Below, piece by piece: positions 41,145-48,711 of a stretch of 64,000 bases of DNA. The notes below the pieces were generated by a model, which saw only the letters and a program-made list of their open reading frames with translations, was not told the DNA's origin and did not search any database. Positions within the stretch are counted from its first letter, which is position 1; each line of letters begins with the position of its first letter. The stretch spans positions 119,610 through 183,609 of the forward strand of contig NZ_JBJXRK010000004.1 of NCBI RefSeq assembly GCF_046224405.1, written 5' to 3'. The stretch comes from Gudongella sp046224405 (GTDB lineage: Bacteria > Bacillota > Clostridia > Tissierellales > Tissierellaceae). A program made the translations under genes and the position numbers.

Positions 41145-43383
41145 TGAAGGTTCCCCCCTCCGACTCCATTTTAAGAAGAAGATGCAGGTATTCCCTGATC
41201 TTATTGTCCAATGAGGAATGCCTTTCAGTTATAAGGTTGTTTCGTATCATCTGATTTAGGTATCTGTGATGTCCGACCAAGACCACCAGGTCCCTCGCCC
41301 TTGTAATTGCAGTGTAGAGCAGATTTCTGGTCAGAAGCATTGGAGGCCCTGAAAACACTGGAATAACAACACAAGGGAACTCACTTCCCTGAGACTTGTG
41401 GATAGTGGTGGCATAGGCAAGTCTCAGTTCATCCAGCTGATTGAAGGAGTATTCCACCTCCCTGTCATCATCGAATATCACTGTGATGGTACCCTCGTCG
41501 TTGTCAATGTGCTCCACATATCCGAAGTCTCCATTGAACACACCCTCTCCTTCATCTACCGTAATACCTCCCCTGTTGATGGTCCAGGCAGCCTTGTAAT
41601 TGTTTTTTATCTGCATGACCTTGTCGCCCTCCCTGAAGAGCTCCTCTCCCATGGACTTTTCGTTTTTCTTTTTAGATGGTGGATTAATGGCCTCCTGCAG
41701 TGCCTTGTTCAAGGCAGCAACACCTGTATCTCCCTTTCTCATTGGGGAGAGCACCTGGATGTCCCTTATCGGGTCCAGACCGTAGAAATCCGGTAGCCTC
41801 TGGAGGCACAGCTGGACTATGGTATCCCTTACCTCGGCCCCAGTATCCTTGTACACAAAAAAGAAATCCTTGTCCCTTTCATTGAGAAGTGGTTTTTCAC
41901 CCCTGTTCACCAGGTGGGCATTAACTATTATCATGCTCTCCTCCCCCTGACGGAAGATCTCATCCAGTCTCACCACCTTGATAACACCTGAGTCAATTAT
42001 GTCCCGAAGCACATTCCCTGCTCCCACAGATGGAAGCTGATCAACATCTCCCACAAGAACAAGCCTGGTTTCTGGTTTTATGGCCTTTAGAAGCTGATTC
42101 ATCAGCAAAATATCCACCATGGACATCTCATCTACAATTACAACATCTGCATTAAGGGGCTCCTCCTCGTTCTTGTTGAACTGAAGACTTTCATCCTGGT
42201 AGGAAATCTCAAGGAGCCTGTGGATTGTCCTTGCCTCCCGGCCGGTGGTCTCTGTTATCCTTTTTGCAGCCCTCCCTGTGGGAGCTGCAAGTAGTATCTC
42301 CTTGCCCTCAGCTTCCATCAGGGCAATAATTGCATTTATTATAGTGGTCTTTCCTGTTCCTGGACCACCGGTTATTACAGTTACGCCATTGTCTAGAACA
42401 CTCTTTACTGCTTCCCTTTGCTTACTACCAAACGTAAAGTCCTGTTCCCTTTCAAAATTGTCCAGGGCCTTCTCCACATCCCCCACAATCTCATCCTGTT
42501 CAACCAGACTAAGCTCCACAAGAGCCTTGGCTACACTGTTTTCCGCCATATGATAGGGCATATGGTAAACTATCTTTTCATCCCCGCTTTGGACCAGATG
42601 AAAGCTCTTGCCAAGGACAAGGGCAGTCAGGGAATCATCCAGGTTATCCTTGCCTACCTGAAGCAGTCCCGCCGCCTTTTCAAGAAGCTCATCCTCAGGA
42701 AGGTAGCAATGTCCCTCTCCGGCGGCCCTTGTAAGGACATACTTTAGTCCAGCCTGCAGCCTGTGTGGGGAGCTCTTCTCCAGCCCAACCTTTTCAGCTA
42801 TCTCATCCGCTGTCCTAAAGCCCATTCCATGTATATCCTCAGCTATCCTGTAGGGATTTTCCCTGATGACCTTTAGGGTATCGTTCCCATATTCCCTGTA
42901 GATTTTCATGCTCTGATTTGGGCTGATATTGAATTCCTGCAAGGCCACCATAACCTCCCGGACCTCCCTTTGCTCGTCAAAGGATTCCATTATGACCTTA
43001 AGCTTTTTCTTGCCTATGCCCTCAATTTCAAGAAGCCTTTCCGGATAATACTGAATTATATCAAGTGATTTCTCACCAAATTTGTCCACAATTCTCTTTG
43101 CTGTTTTTGGGCCGATATGTGGAATCAATCCCGAGCCCAGATAGTTCTCTATTCCCTTGGTGGTCGTTGGCATGATTGTCTCCATGGACTGGAACTGGAA
43201 CTGCTCGCCAAACTTATTGTGGTATATCCATTCTCCCTTTAGAAGGACTGCCTGATCAGTCTGAATGTATGGAACCTGCCCCACAAATGTTATGCTGCCC
43301 TCTGATGTGTACAGTTTACCAACCGTATAGCCATTGGACTCGTTTCTGTATATTATATCCTCAACAATTCCCTGAATCTCCAC
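41137..43383 (-). CDS. recD2: RecD2-type helicase
   Basis: RecD2 is a 5'-3' DNA helicase that acts without RecBC in replication and repair. The roughly 748-aa protein has an N-terminal OB-like region, helix-hairpin-helix motifs (GIGKKKLKVI; MGFRTADEIAEKVG), Walker A TGGPGTGKTTIINAI, VIVDEMSMVD Walker B and a C-terminal UvrD-like part (YATTIHKSQGSEFPCVVIP). GTG at 43383 is chosen because GGGGTG lies five bases upstream; an ATG at 43443 lies in the upstream hairpin region. A TATAAT (43412-43417 region) stands just upstream. Confidence 0.95.
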   Translation of the reverse strand: MEIQGIVEDIIYRNESNGYTVGKLYTSEGSITFVGQVPYIQTDQAVLLKGEWIYHNKFGEQFQFQSMETIMPTTTKGIENYLGSGLIPHIGPKTAKRIVDKFGEKSLDIIQYYPERLLEIEGIGKKKLKVIMESFDEQREVREVMVALQEFNISPNQSMKIYREYGNDTLKVIRENPYRIAEDIHGMGFRTADEIAEKVGLEKSSPHRLQAGLKYVLTRAAGEGHCYLPEDELLEKAAGLLQVGKDNLDDSLTALVLGKSFHLVQSGDEKIVYHMPYHMAENSVAKALVELSLVEQDEIVGDVEKALDNFEREQDFTFGSKQREAVKSVLDNGVTVITGGPGTGKTTIINAIIALMEAEGKEILLAAPTGRAAKRITETTGREARTIHRLLEISYQDESLQFNKNEEEPLNADVVIVDEMSMVDILLMNQLLKAIKPETRLVLVGDVDQLPSVGAGNVLRDIIDSGVIKVVRLDEIFRQGEESMIIVNAHLVNRGEKPLLNERDKDFFFVYKDTGAEVRDTIVQLCLQRLPDFYGLDPIRDIQVLSPMRKGDTGVAALNKALQEAINPPSKKKNEKSMGEELFREGDKVMQIKNNYKAAWTINRGGITVDEGEGVFNGDFGYVEHIDNDEGTITVIFDDDREVEYSFNQLDELRLAYATTIHKSQGSEFPCVVIPVFSGPPMLLTRNLLYTAITRARDLVVLVGHHRYLNQMIRNNLITERHSSLDNKIREYLHLLLKMESEGGTFID

Positions 43384-43424
43384 ATTCTCACCCCATTTCT
43401 CTTCACTATTCCCATTATAGCAAG

Positions 43425-43464
43425 AAATCCCGTCAATATACAATAATGTATACTGACGGGATTT
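43425..43464 (-). terminator. metK terminator
   Basis: An 18-position stem with one mismatch (AAATCCCGTCA and TATACA blocks) ends in TTTCTT on the minus strand, immediately after the metK stop. Confidence 0.85.
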
Positions 43465-43467
43465 TTA

Positions 43468-44649
43468 TTACTTCAATGCTTCCTTTAGTACTTCAACCTT
43501 GTCTGTCTTTTCCCAGTTCAATTCAACATCTGTTCTCCCCATGTGGCCATAGGCAGCAATCTGTCTGTAGATTGGCTTTCTAAGGTCAAGGTCTCTGATG
43601 ATTGCAGCAGGTCTTAGGTCAAAGTGCTTTTTAACCAATTCGGTTATTTCCTCATCACTTATCTTACCTGTTCCGAAGGTGTCCACAAATATTGACAATG
43701 GATGTGCAACTCCGATTGCATAGGCAAGTCCTACCTCACACTTGTCAGCCAGTCCGGCTGCCACTATGTTCTTTGCAACGTACCTTGATGCATATGCTCC
43801 TGATCTGTCAACCTTTGTGGCATCCTTACCTGAAAATGCTCCTCCACCGTGCCTTGCATATCCACCATAGGTGTCAACAATGATTTTTCTTCCGGTCAGT
43901 CCTGCATCTCCCATTGGTCCACCAACAACAAATCTTCCAGTCGGGTTGACATATATCTTGGTGTTCTCATCCATCATCTTTGCAGGGATAATTTCATTGA
44001 TAACATACTTCTCGATATCCTCCCTGATTTGCTCCAATGATACCACTGGGCTGTGCTGGGTTGATACTACAACGTTTTCAATCCTTACAGGCTTATCATC
44101 GTGGTACTCAACAGTAACCTGAGTCTTTCCGTCAGGTCTCAGATAGTTAAGGGTGTCGTTCTTCCTTACCTCTGAAAGTCTTCTTGACAGCTTGTGGGCA
44201 AGTGATATTGGAAGTGGCATCAGCTCATCAGTCTCATTGCAGGCAAATCCAAACATCATTCCCTGGTCACCGGCACCGATCTTGTCAAGCTCGTCCTCAC
44301 TCATTTCCTTCTGCTCAAGCGCCTTGTCAACTCCAAGAGCAATGTCTGGAGATTGCTCGTTTATTGATGTCAGAACCGCACAGGTATCCGCATCAAAGCC
44401 ATATTTGGCCCTTACATATCCGATGTCTGAAATTGTCTTTCTTACTATCTTTGGAATGTCAGCATAGCAGGTGGTTGTGATCTCACCTGAAACAAGGACC
44501 ATCCCAGTTGTTACCATTGTTTCACATGCAACCCTGGCTTCAGGGTCCTGCTCAAGAATCGCATCAAGTATAGCATCTGATATCTGATCGCATACTTTAT
44601 CAGGGTGTCCCTCAGTTACGGACTCTGATGTAAATAACCATTTTTTCAT
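43468..44649 (-). CDS. metK: S-adenosylmethionine synthetase
   Basis: MetK makes SAM from methionine and ATP. The 393 residues include GHPDKVCDQISDAILD, GAGDQGMMFGFACNET and GGGAFSGKDATKVDRSGAY, the three classic signatures. ATG at 44649 has AAGGAGGAAAAAG upstream; an in-frame codon at 44730 lies within the riboswitch and is not a start. A SAM-I riboswitch with terminator precedes it, so excess SAM should stop transcription. It has its own promoter. Confidence 0.98.
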   Translation of the reverse strand: MKKWLFTSESVTEGHPDKVCDQISDAILDAILEQDPEARVACETMVTTGMVLVSGEITTTCYADIPKIVRKTISDIGYVRAKYGFDADTCAVLTSINEQSPDIALGVDKALEQKEMSEDELDKIGAGDQGMMFGFACNETDELMPLPISLAHKLSRRLSEVRKNDTLNYLRPDGKTQVTVEYHDDKPVRIENVVVSTQHSPVVSLEQIREDIEKYVINEIIPAKMMDENTKIYVNPTGRFVVGGPMGDAGLTGRKIIVDTYGGYARHGGGAFSGKDATKVDRSGAYASRYVAKNIVAAGLADKCEVGLAYAIGVAHPLSIFVDTFGTGKISDEEITELVKKHFDLRPAAIIRDLDLRKPIYRQIAAYGHMGRTDVELNWEKTDKVEVLKEALK

Positions 44650-44675
44650 CTTTTTCCTCCTTAAAATTAAAAAAA

Positions 44676-44694
44676 CCTTGTCGTCAAGACAGGG
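44676..44694 (-). terminator. SAM riboswitch terminator
   Basis: A 7-bp stem (CCCTGTC/GACAAGG with one wobble) and a 5-base loop are followed by seven Ts on the minus strand, 27 bp before the metK start. Confidence 0.85.
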
Positions 44695-44695
44695 T

Positions 44696-44815
44696 GAGTT
44701 TGCACTACACCTCATCTTCCAGAATAACATTCTGTAGGATTTAGCACCTGCTAAACAGGTTGCCGGGCTTCATAGGGCCTATCCCTCCACCACTCTTGAT
44801 AAGGTAATCAAGATA
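44696..44815 (-). ncRNA. SAM-I riboswitch (S-box)
   Basis: On the minus strand the conserved core CTTATCAAGAG, GGTGGAGGGA, GAAGCCCGGCAACC and GGTGCTAAATCC is present in S-box order. It is followed by the terminator and metK. The 5' limit is approximate. Confidence 0.96.
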
Positions 44816-44834
44816 TTAATTTTCACTAAAAAGA

Positions 44835-44863
44835 ATGATAGCACAACGGGGTATGGTAGTCAA
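44835..44863 (-). promoter_or_regulatory. metK/S-box promoter
   Basis: TTGACT (44858-44863), 17 bp, TATCAT (44835-44840). Confidence 0.8.
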
Positions 44864-44895
44864 TTGTTTTTTGAGTTATTTTTCTTCTGACCATG

Positions 44896-44924
44896 TTGAC
44901 ATTAGCCCTTTGTATCTATATAAT
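44896..44924 (+). promoter_or_regulatory. Consensus plus-strand promoter upstream of tRNA-Pro
   Basis: Perfect TTGACA (44896-44901), 17 bp, perfect TATAAT (44919-44924). It is about 100 bp upstream of the tRNA and in tandem with a second promoter. Confidence 0.85.
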
Positions 44925-44972
44925 AATGTTTACAGCTTCAAAATTGAAGGAAAATAATTTTGGAAAAAGCAC

Positions 44973-45001
44973 TTGCTTTTTAATCTGTTTTACCTTATAA
45001 T
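44973..45001 (+). promoter_or_regulatory. Proximal tRNA-Pro promoter
   Basis: TTGCTT (44973-44978), 17 bp, TATAAT (44996-45001), 22 bp before the tRNA 5' end. Confidence 0.82.
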
Positions 45002-45022
45002 AAAGAAGTTGACAAAAAACGT

Positions 45023-45099
45023 CGGGGTGTAGCGCAGTTTGGTAGCGCACGTGGTTTGGGACCATGGGGCCGGGGGTTCAAATCCTCTCACCCCGACCA
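45023..45099 (+). tRNA. tRNA-Pro (UGG)
   Basis: The acceptor stem CGGGGTG/CACCCCG, discriminator A and encoded CCA (45097-45099) are present. The anticodon stem CGTGG/CCATG closes the loop TTTGGGA, giving anticodon UGG. The T-arm GGTTCAAATCC is canonical. It is a single tRNA with tandem promoters and a terminator. Confidence 0.96.
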
Positions 45100-45105
45100 A
45101 CAGAG

Positions 45106-45134
45106 AACGCAGTGATCTTAATGATTGCTGCGTT
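45106..45134 (+). terminator. tRNA-Pro terminator
   Basis: A stem of 12 pairs (AACGCAGTGATC with GATTGCTGCGTT, two GU pairs) is followed by TTTACTTTTTTTG. Confidence 0.82.
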
Positions 45135-45246
45135 TTTACTTTTTTTGTTTCTATTCACTAAATCCTCATTTTACCGACTTTTTATTGTTTGTTTTTATCT
45201 AAATTATCATGTGCAAATTGTTATACTAAACATCTTTCACTTTCTT

Positions 45247-45275
45247 TTGTATAGACTCAAATAATTTGGTATAAT
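45247..45275 (+). promoter_or_regulatory. Promoter of the SixA-like gene
   Basis: TTGTAT (45247-45252), 17 bp, perfect TATAAT (45270-45275). The leader to the ATG is about 120 nt and contains a GGCTATT (45296-45302) that can pair with AATAGCC (45359-45365). Confidence 0.78.
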
Positions 45276-45400
45276 GTGCTTTAAGAGTACTATTGGGCTA
45301 TTGGTAAGAAATATCTGGGGAATATTCATTTCTGTATTCTTTCACAGTAAATTGGGTAAATAGCCTAATGAGGACATTACTAGAAAAGGGGGATTCAACA

Positions 45401-45901
45401 ATGAGTAAGTATCTGATAATGTATAGACACGGAATTGCAGAGGATAAAGAGTCCGGTGAAGACGACGACCTGAGATCACTATCTCCTCGAGGCAAAATTT
45501 TGCTGAAGAAAAGTGTTTCGGGCTTTAAGACTATGGTCGACAATTATGATGCCTTAAAGATTTTTTCAAGTCCTACGGTGAGGGCAAAGGAAACTGCTGA
45601 AATGCTAGCAGAGGAGCTAGGACTGGACGAACCAACTTACCTGGAATTCCTTGGTACTGGAAGTGGAGTTAGTAGACTTAGAGAGCTTCTAAATGAAATT
45701 GAACCTGGCGAAGCTGCAATCGTAGTTGGTCAGCAGCCCTACCTCTCATTGTGGAGCCAAGAGATTTCAGGAACCTTCCTTCGTTTCAAAAAGGGAAGCG
45801 CAGCCTGTTTCAGATTTCCTGATGAGGAATTGGGAGAGACAAAGGCTGAACTGAGATGGTTTTTGCAGACCCGTGGTTTTGCGAAGATTGACGATAAATA
45901 G
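45401..45901 (+). CDS. SixA-like histidine phosphatase, altered active site
   Basis: The 166-aa protein belongs to the phosphoglycerate-mutase-like histidine phosphatase superfamily; SixA removes phosphate from phosphohistidine proteins. The nucleophile motif YRHGIAED (His10) and SSPTVRAKET (Arg61) are intact. At the place of the second conserved His (VGHxP) the sequence reads VVGQQPYLS, so that His is Gln111. ATG at 45401 follows GGGGGATTCAACA; the ATG at 45368 lacks a ribosome-binding site. It is alone, converging on the surface-protein operon. It may be a slow enzyme or a non-catalytic binding protein. Confidence 0.85.
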   Translation: MSKYLIMYRHGIAEDKESGEDDDLRSLSPRGKILLKKSVSGFKTMVDNYDALKIFSSPTVRAKETAEMLAEELGLDEPTYLEFLGTGSGVSRLRELLNEIEPGEAAIVVGQQPYLSLWSQEISGTFLRFKKGSAACFRFPDEELGETKAELRWFLQTRGFAKIDDK

Positions 45902-45911
45902 AAATATATTT

Positions 45912-45942
45912 AGAACGATGGGATTTAATTACCCATCGTTCT
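45912..45942. terminator. Bidirectional terminator of the SixA-like gene and the matrix operon
   Basis: A perfect 11-bp stem (AGAACGATGGG/CCCATCGTTCT) with a 9-base loop stands between two convergent stop codons. Confidence 0.85.
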
Positions 45943-46730
45943 TATTCTTTCTCCTTTATTTTAATACCAACAACAAACAACAGGCTTCCCAGGATATAAT
46001 ACAATCCTGCTGGAACGACTCCAGTTCTAGGTAGAATCGGAATCATAAGAGGTATTTCCTCCTCTGCTTCAATAATTTCAAGCTGTTCAGGCTCTAAAAT
46101 GTTTTGTGGAATCTCTTCTCTGATTTCCAGAATTTCACCTCTGTTTACTGACTCAACCGGATTGTCTGGTCTATCCGGTCTGTTGGGCCTATCTGGATCA
46201 TCTGGAGGGTTATCCGGTCTATGCTCCGCTAAGAAAATCCATCTAACCTCTACAGATGTTCCCTGAAACTCATTGCCGGTTTCAGCTCCCGGCAGGTGAA
46301 CAATTGCCTTTAACTCCTTGTCATCACCTGGGTGCAAAATACCAAGACTTATATTGGATTGTGCAAAATCAGACATTGGACCTCTATAGATCTCATCCCC
46401 ATCATAGTTGATGATTAGGATCATCTGTCTGAAGAGGTCCGCTTCACCTTCTGTCGGTGCTTTACTTGCTCTCTCTGTTCTCATAAACAGCTCAAACCTG
46501 TATTCCAGTGTGTTACTTATATCAACCTTGGCTTCGTTTGTATCTCCTGGATTCATATTTGTAAGATTGAACAGACTAGTTCCACTTGGATCAACTTCAA
46601 GGCCAAGATTGTTGCCAATAATCTTAAGGTTATCAGCATAGGAGGGATTTATTCCAAAGGTTGTCATCGCTCCCATAATCAATGCGAAAACGCCCAGAAA
46701 AATTATGGATTTAGATAAAAGCCTTTTCAT
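45942..46730 (-). CDS. LPxTG-anchored surface protein, last gene of the matrix operon
   Basis: The 262 residues have a signal peptide (about 1-32, ending PSYA), a beta-rich domain (about 35-170), an Asp/Pro/Arg-rich linker (about 172-195) and a Glu-rich stretch. A sortase signal LPRTG at 233-237 follows, with a hydrophobic tail ending KIKEKE. The globular part has NTLEYRFELFMRTERAS and HPGDDKELKAIVHLPG, resembling the repeat-like domains of other secreted SipW-operon proteins. The sortase itself is not in the window. It follows the TasA-like gene with a strong stem-loop between them. I infer a wall anchor for the matrix fibre. Confidence 0.8.
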   Translation of the reverse strand: MKRLLSKSIIFLGVFALIMGAMTTFGINPSYADNLKIIGNNLGLEVDPSGTSLFNLTNMNPGDTNEAKVDISNTLEYRFELFMRTERASKAPTEGEADLFRQMILIINYDGDEIYRGPMSDFAQSNISLGILHPGDDKELKAIVHLPGAETGNEFQGTSVEVRWIFLAEHRPDNPPDDPDRPNRPDRPDNPVESVNRGEILEIREEIPQNILEPEQLEIIEAEEEIPLMIPILPRTGVVPAGLYYILGSLLFVVGIKIKEKE

Positions 46731-46767
46731 TAATATCCCTCCCTTTGTTCAATTTGTAATAGTATGC

Positions 46768-46804
46768 ACTTATATAAAGGCGGATGACCCGCCTTCATAT
46801 AAGT
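46768..46804 (-). other. Intercistronic stem-loop between the TasA-like and LPxTG genes
   Basis: A 16-bp stem with one mismatch (ACTTATAT and AAGGCGG blocks) and a 5-base loop. No T run follows on the minus strand, so it is better seen as an mRNA-stabilising or processing element than a terminator. Confidence 0.65.
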
Positions 46805-46845
46805 GTTGCCTTAATCTTAAATTCTACAGATCAGAATTAAATAGC

Positions 46846-47526
46846 CTATCTTACTTCTTCTTCAATTACATCAGCTATTTCTACTGCACCAACTTCACCT
46901 ATTGGAGCACCTTCTGCTTCCAATATAGCTGCCATTTCAGCTTCTGTAGCTTCTGTAACTAGACCTTCTACTACTTCATCTCCTCTTACTGCAGGATAAT
47001 AAACTTTAACTCCCCAACCATTCAACCAAGGTGCATTGTTAGATGCCTGAATTCCTTCTGCCTTTACCTTGATGTCAAATGTCTTTCCTTGATAAGTGTT
47101 GTCCATTAAAGGTCCGCTGAAGCAAATCTTATTCATCGCAAACAGACCTGTTGTACTTTGACCAGGATTCAAAACTTTTTTGTAAACATAATATCCATTT
47201 TTTTCAAACCAGTCTGAACTAATTGAAGCACTTACAGGAGCAAGGCTTAAACCGCCTTCAAATGCCATATCTTTCTTGATTCTAACTACTGCTTTCTTAG
47301 ATCCATCATTCCTTACATACACTTCCTTGAAGTAGCAGTCACCAGGGTTAACATTTTGTGCCAAATCTGGACAGAATCTGTCTATTAATGTAATGTCCAA
47401 TGTTCCAGCTTTGAATTTGTTAATTTTCAGTGGTGTTACATCAGTGAACCAAGCAAATGTTCCTCCTGCTATAAGTAATACCACCAACAACATACTGGTT
47501 ACAAAAACCATGTTACGCTTTTTCAC
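46846..47526 (-). CDS. TasA/CalY-like matrix protein (SipW-dependent)
   Basis: TasA/CalY proteins form extracellular fibres in biofilms after cleavage by SipW. The 226-aa protein has the SipW-type signal (LLIAGGTFAWFTD) at about residues 15-30. A beta-rich domain follows (KAGTLDITLIDRFCPDLAQNV, KEVYVRNDGSKKAVVRIKK, KTFDIKVKAEGIQASNN), and an acidic Glu/Ala-rich tail. It contains several Cys, unlike Bacillus TasA. GTG at 47526 is chosen for AAGGAGGAGAAGAAA upstream. The c-di-GMP riboswitch directly upstream should set its expression. Confidence 0.87.
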   Translation of the reverse strand: MKKRNMVFVTSMLLVVLLIAGGTFAWFTDVTPLKINKFKAGTLDITLIDRFCPDLAQNVNPGDCYFKEVYVRNDGSKKAVVRIKKDMAFEGGLSLAPVSASISSDWFEKNGYYVYKKVLNPGQSTTGLFAMNKICFSGPLMDNTYQGKTFDIKVKAEGIQASNNAPWLNGWGVKVYYPAVRGDEVVEGLVTEATEAEMAAILEAEGAPIGEVGAVEIADVIEEEVR

Positions 47527-47552
47527 TTTCTTCTCCTCCTTCTTGATATAAT

Positions 47553-47636
47553 TATGGTTGCCGCAGCCAGGCTGCCATGACATAGAGGCCCTGTGGCTTT
47601 GCGTCCTTAGCTTTCGCTAAGTTTGCTGAACGATCT
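47553..47636 (-). ncRNA. c-di-GMP-I riboswitch (GEMM-I)
   Basis: Minus-strand sequence shows the conserved GCAAACTTAGCGAAAGC (GNRA-capped helix), GGACGCAAAGCCAC, and ATGGCAGCCTGGCTGC blocks in the GEMM-I order. It sits inside the operon, between two SipW-substrate genes, and ends about 20 nt before the TasA-like ribosome-binding site. No terminator follows, so translational control is more likely than transcriptional. Confidence 0.9.
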
Positions 47637-47665
47637 ATATTAACGGAATCCTATGTAGATCTGGA

Positions 47666-48148
47666 TTAAAAAGGTAGGCTATCAATGCTCCATACTTCTT
47701 TCCAGGCCTCGTTTGCACTTTGGACTCCCTCTGCAACAACTTTAATACTCAGACTCTCCCCTTCATATTCAGGTGTCAACTCCCCAATGTCTACACTCTT
47801 GATTATATTGGTGGTTATCCCATTTACTTCCAGAGAGTCTTTATAGTAGTGGAAACCCTCCATTTCTGTCCAGTCGGAATCATTTATATCCATATCAAGA
47901 TTTGACACTGACAGACTTTGATCACTCCATTGGGGAATCAGTCTTACTCTTATATAACAATCACTCTTTCCAAGATTCTTGATACATATATTGCCTAAGC
48001 CATCACTGATTACCTCTACCTTGACAATCCCCATTTCACCATTTGTCAAGGTAGGGTCTGGGCTGGATGAAAACCAAGCAACTGTCCCGCCAGCTACCAT
48101 TATTGCCGACAACAGTATAATTGAGAAAATAATTAATTTGCTTTTCAT
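47666..48148 (-). CDS. Small SipW-dependent TasA-family protein
   Basis: The 160-aa secreted protein has a SipW-type signal (AIMVAGGTVAWFSSS). A short beta-rich domain follows, with the same closing pattern as the larger TasA-like protein (GESLSIKVVAEGVQSANE versus GKTFDIKVKAEGIQASNN), so the two are paralogues. It could be a minor fibre subunit, as TapA or CalY-like proteins are for TasA; this is inference. ATG at 48148 follows AAAGGATG. It is directly downstream of sipW. Confidence 0.82.
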   Translation of the reverse strand: MKSKLIIFSIILLSAIMVAGGTVAWFSSSPDPTLTNGEMGIVKVEVISDGLGNICIKNLGKSDCYIRVRLIPQWSDQSLSVSNLDMDINDSDWTEMEGFHYYKDSLEVNGITTNIIKSVDIGELTPEYEGESLSIKVVAEGVQSANEAWKEVWSIDSLPF

Positions 48149-48165
48149 ATACACCCATCCTTTCC

Positions 48166-48696
48166 TTAGGCTTCTTTCGGTCTCCTTTTAATTAGAAGTG
48201 GTGCAATATAAGCTATTATGCCTACAGATACAATAAATATGATTCCCTGGGTGCTGCTCAGAAACCTGAATGCAAATCCCACATATGGTATTGAAAGAGC
48301 AACTATTCCTATGACCTTTTCTCTTTCCACAGGCATTGCATCCTCTGCATTGTTTGCATCGCCCTGTGTTATAAAGTACTCGTTTCCAGGACCAATTCCT
48401 ACAACCCTGTGTGTTACTCTTGTTCTAGATTCTGGACCATAATAGGTTAAAATATCACCCATTTCTATCTGGTCTGGTGTCCTTTCGTTTACCACAATAA
48501 GTGAGTTTATCCTTAGTGCAGGTTCCATGCTCCCGCTATCAACAACATACAGCCTGTTTCCAAATAACGATGGCTCCATACCGGTCAATCTCGATTGTGC
48601 CGTAATAAATATCAGAAACGCCATTATCAGCATGAATATTGCAAACAGTATGTCAGACAATATTTTTAGGGATTTGTTTTCTTTCATCTCTGTCAT
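48166..48696 (-). CDS. sipW: SipW-type signal peptidase I
   Basis: SipW-like (ER-type) signal peptidases process TasA-family precursors. The protein has two membrane segments, an N-terminal one at about residues 15-35 and a C-terminal one near 145-168. The catalytic Ser is in VDSGSMEPAL, and TRVTHRVVGI carries the His that replaces Lys in this class. The 176 aa match the type. ATG at 48696 is chosen because GGAGG is seven bases upstream. It is next to its likely substrates at 47666 and 46846. Confidence 0.93.
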   Translation of the reverse strand: MTEMKENKSLKILSDILFAIFMLIMAFLIFITAQSRLTGMEPSLFGNRLYVVDSGSMEPALRINSLIVVNERTPDQIEMGDILTYYGPESRTRVTHRVVGIGPGNEYFITQGDANNAEDAMPVEREKVIGIVALSIPYVGFAFRFLSSTQGIIFIVSVGIIAYIAPLLIKRRPKEA

Positions 48697-48711
48697 ATCC
48701 ATACCTCCAAT

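Noticed and set aside
46768..46804. Terminator between the TasA-like and LPxTG genes
   Set aside because: The stem is strong, but no T run follows on the transcribed strand, and the downstream gene has no clear promoter of its own.
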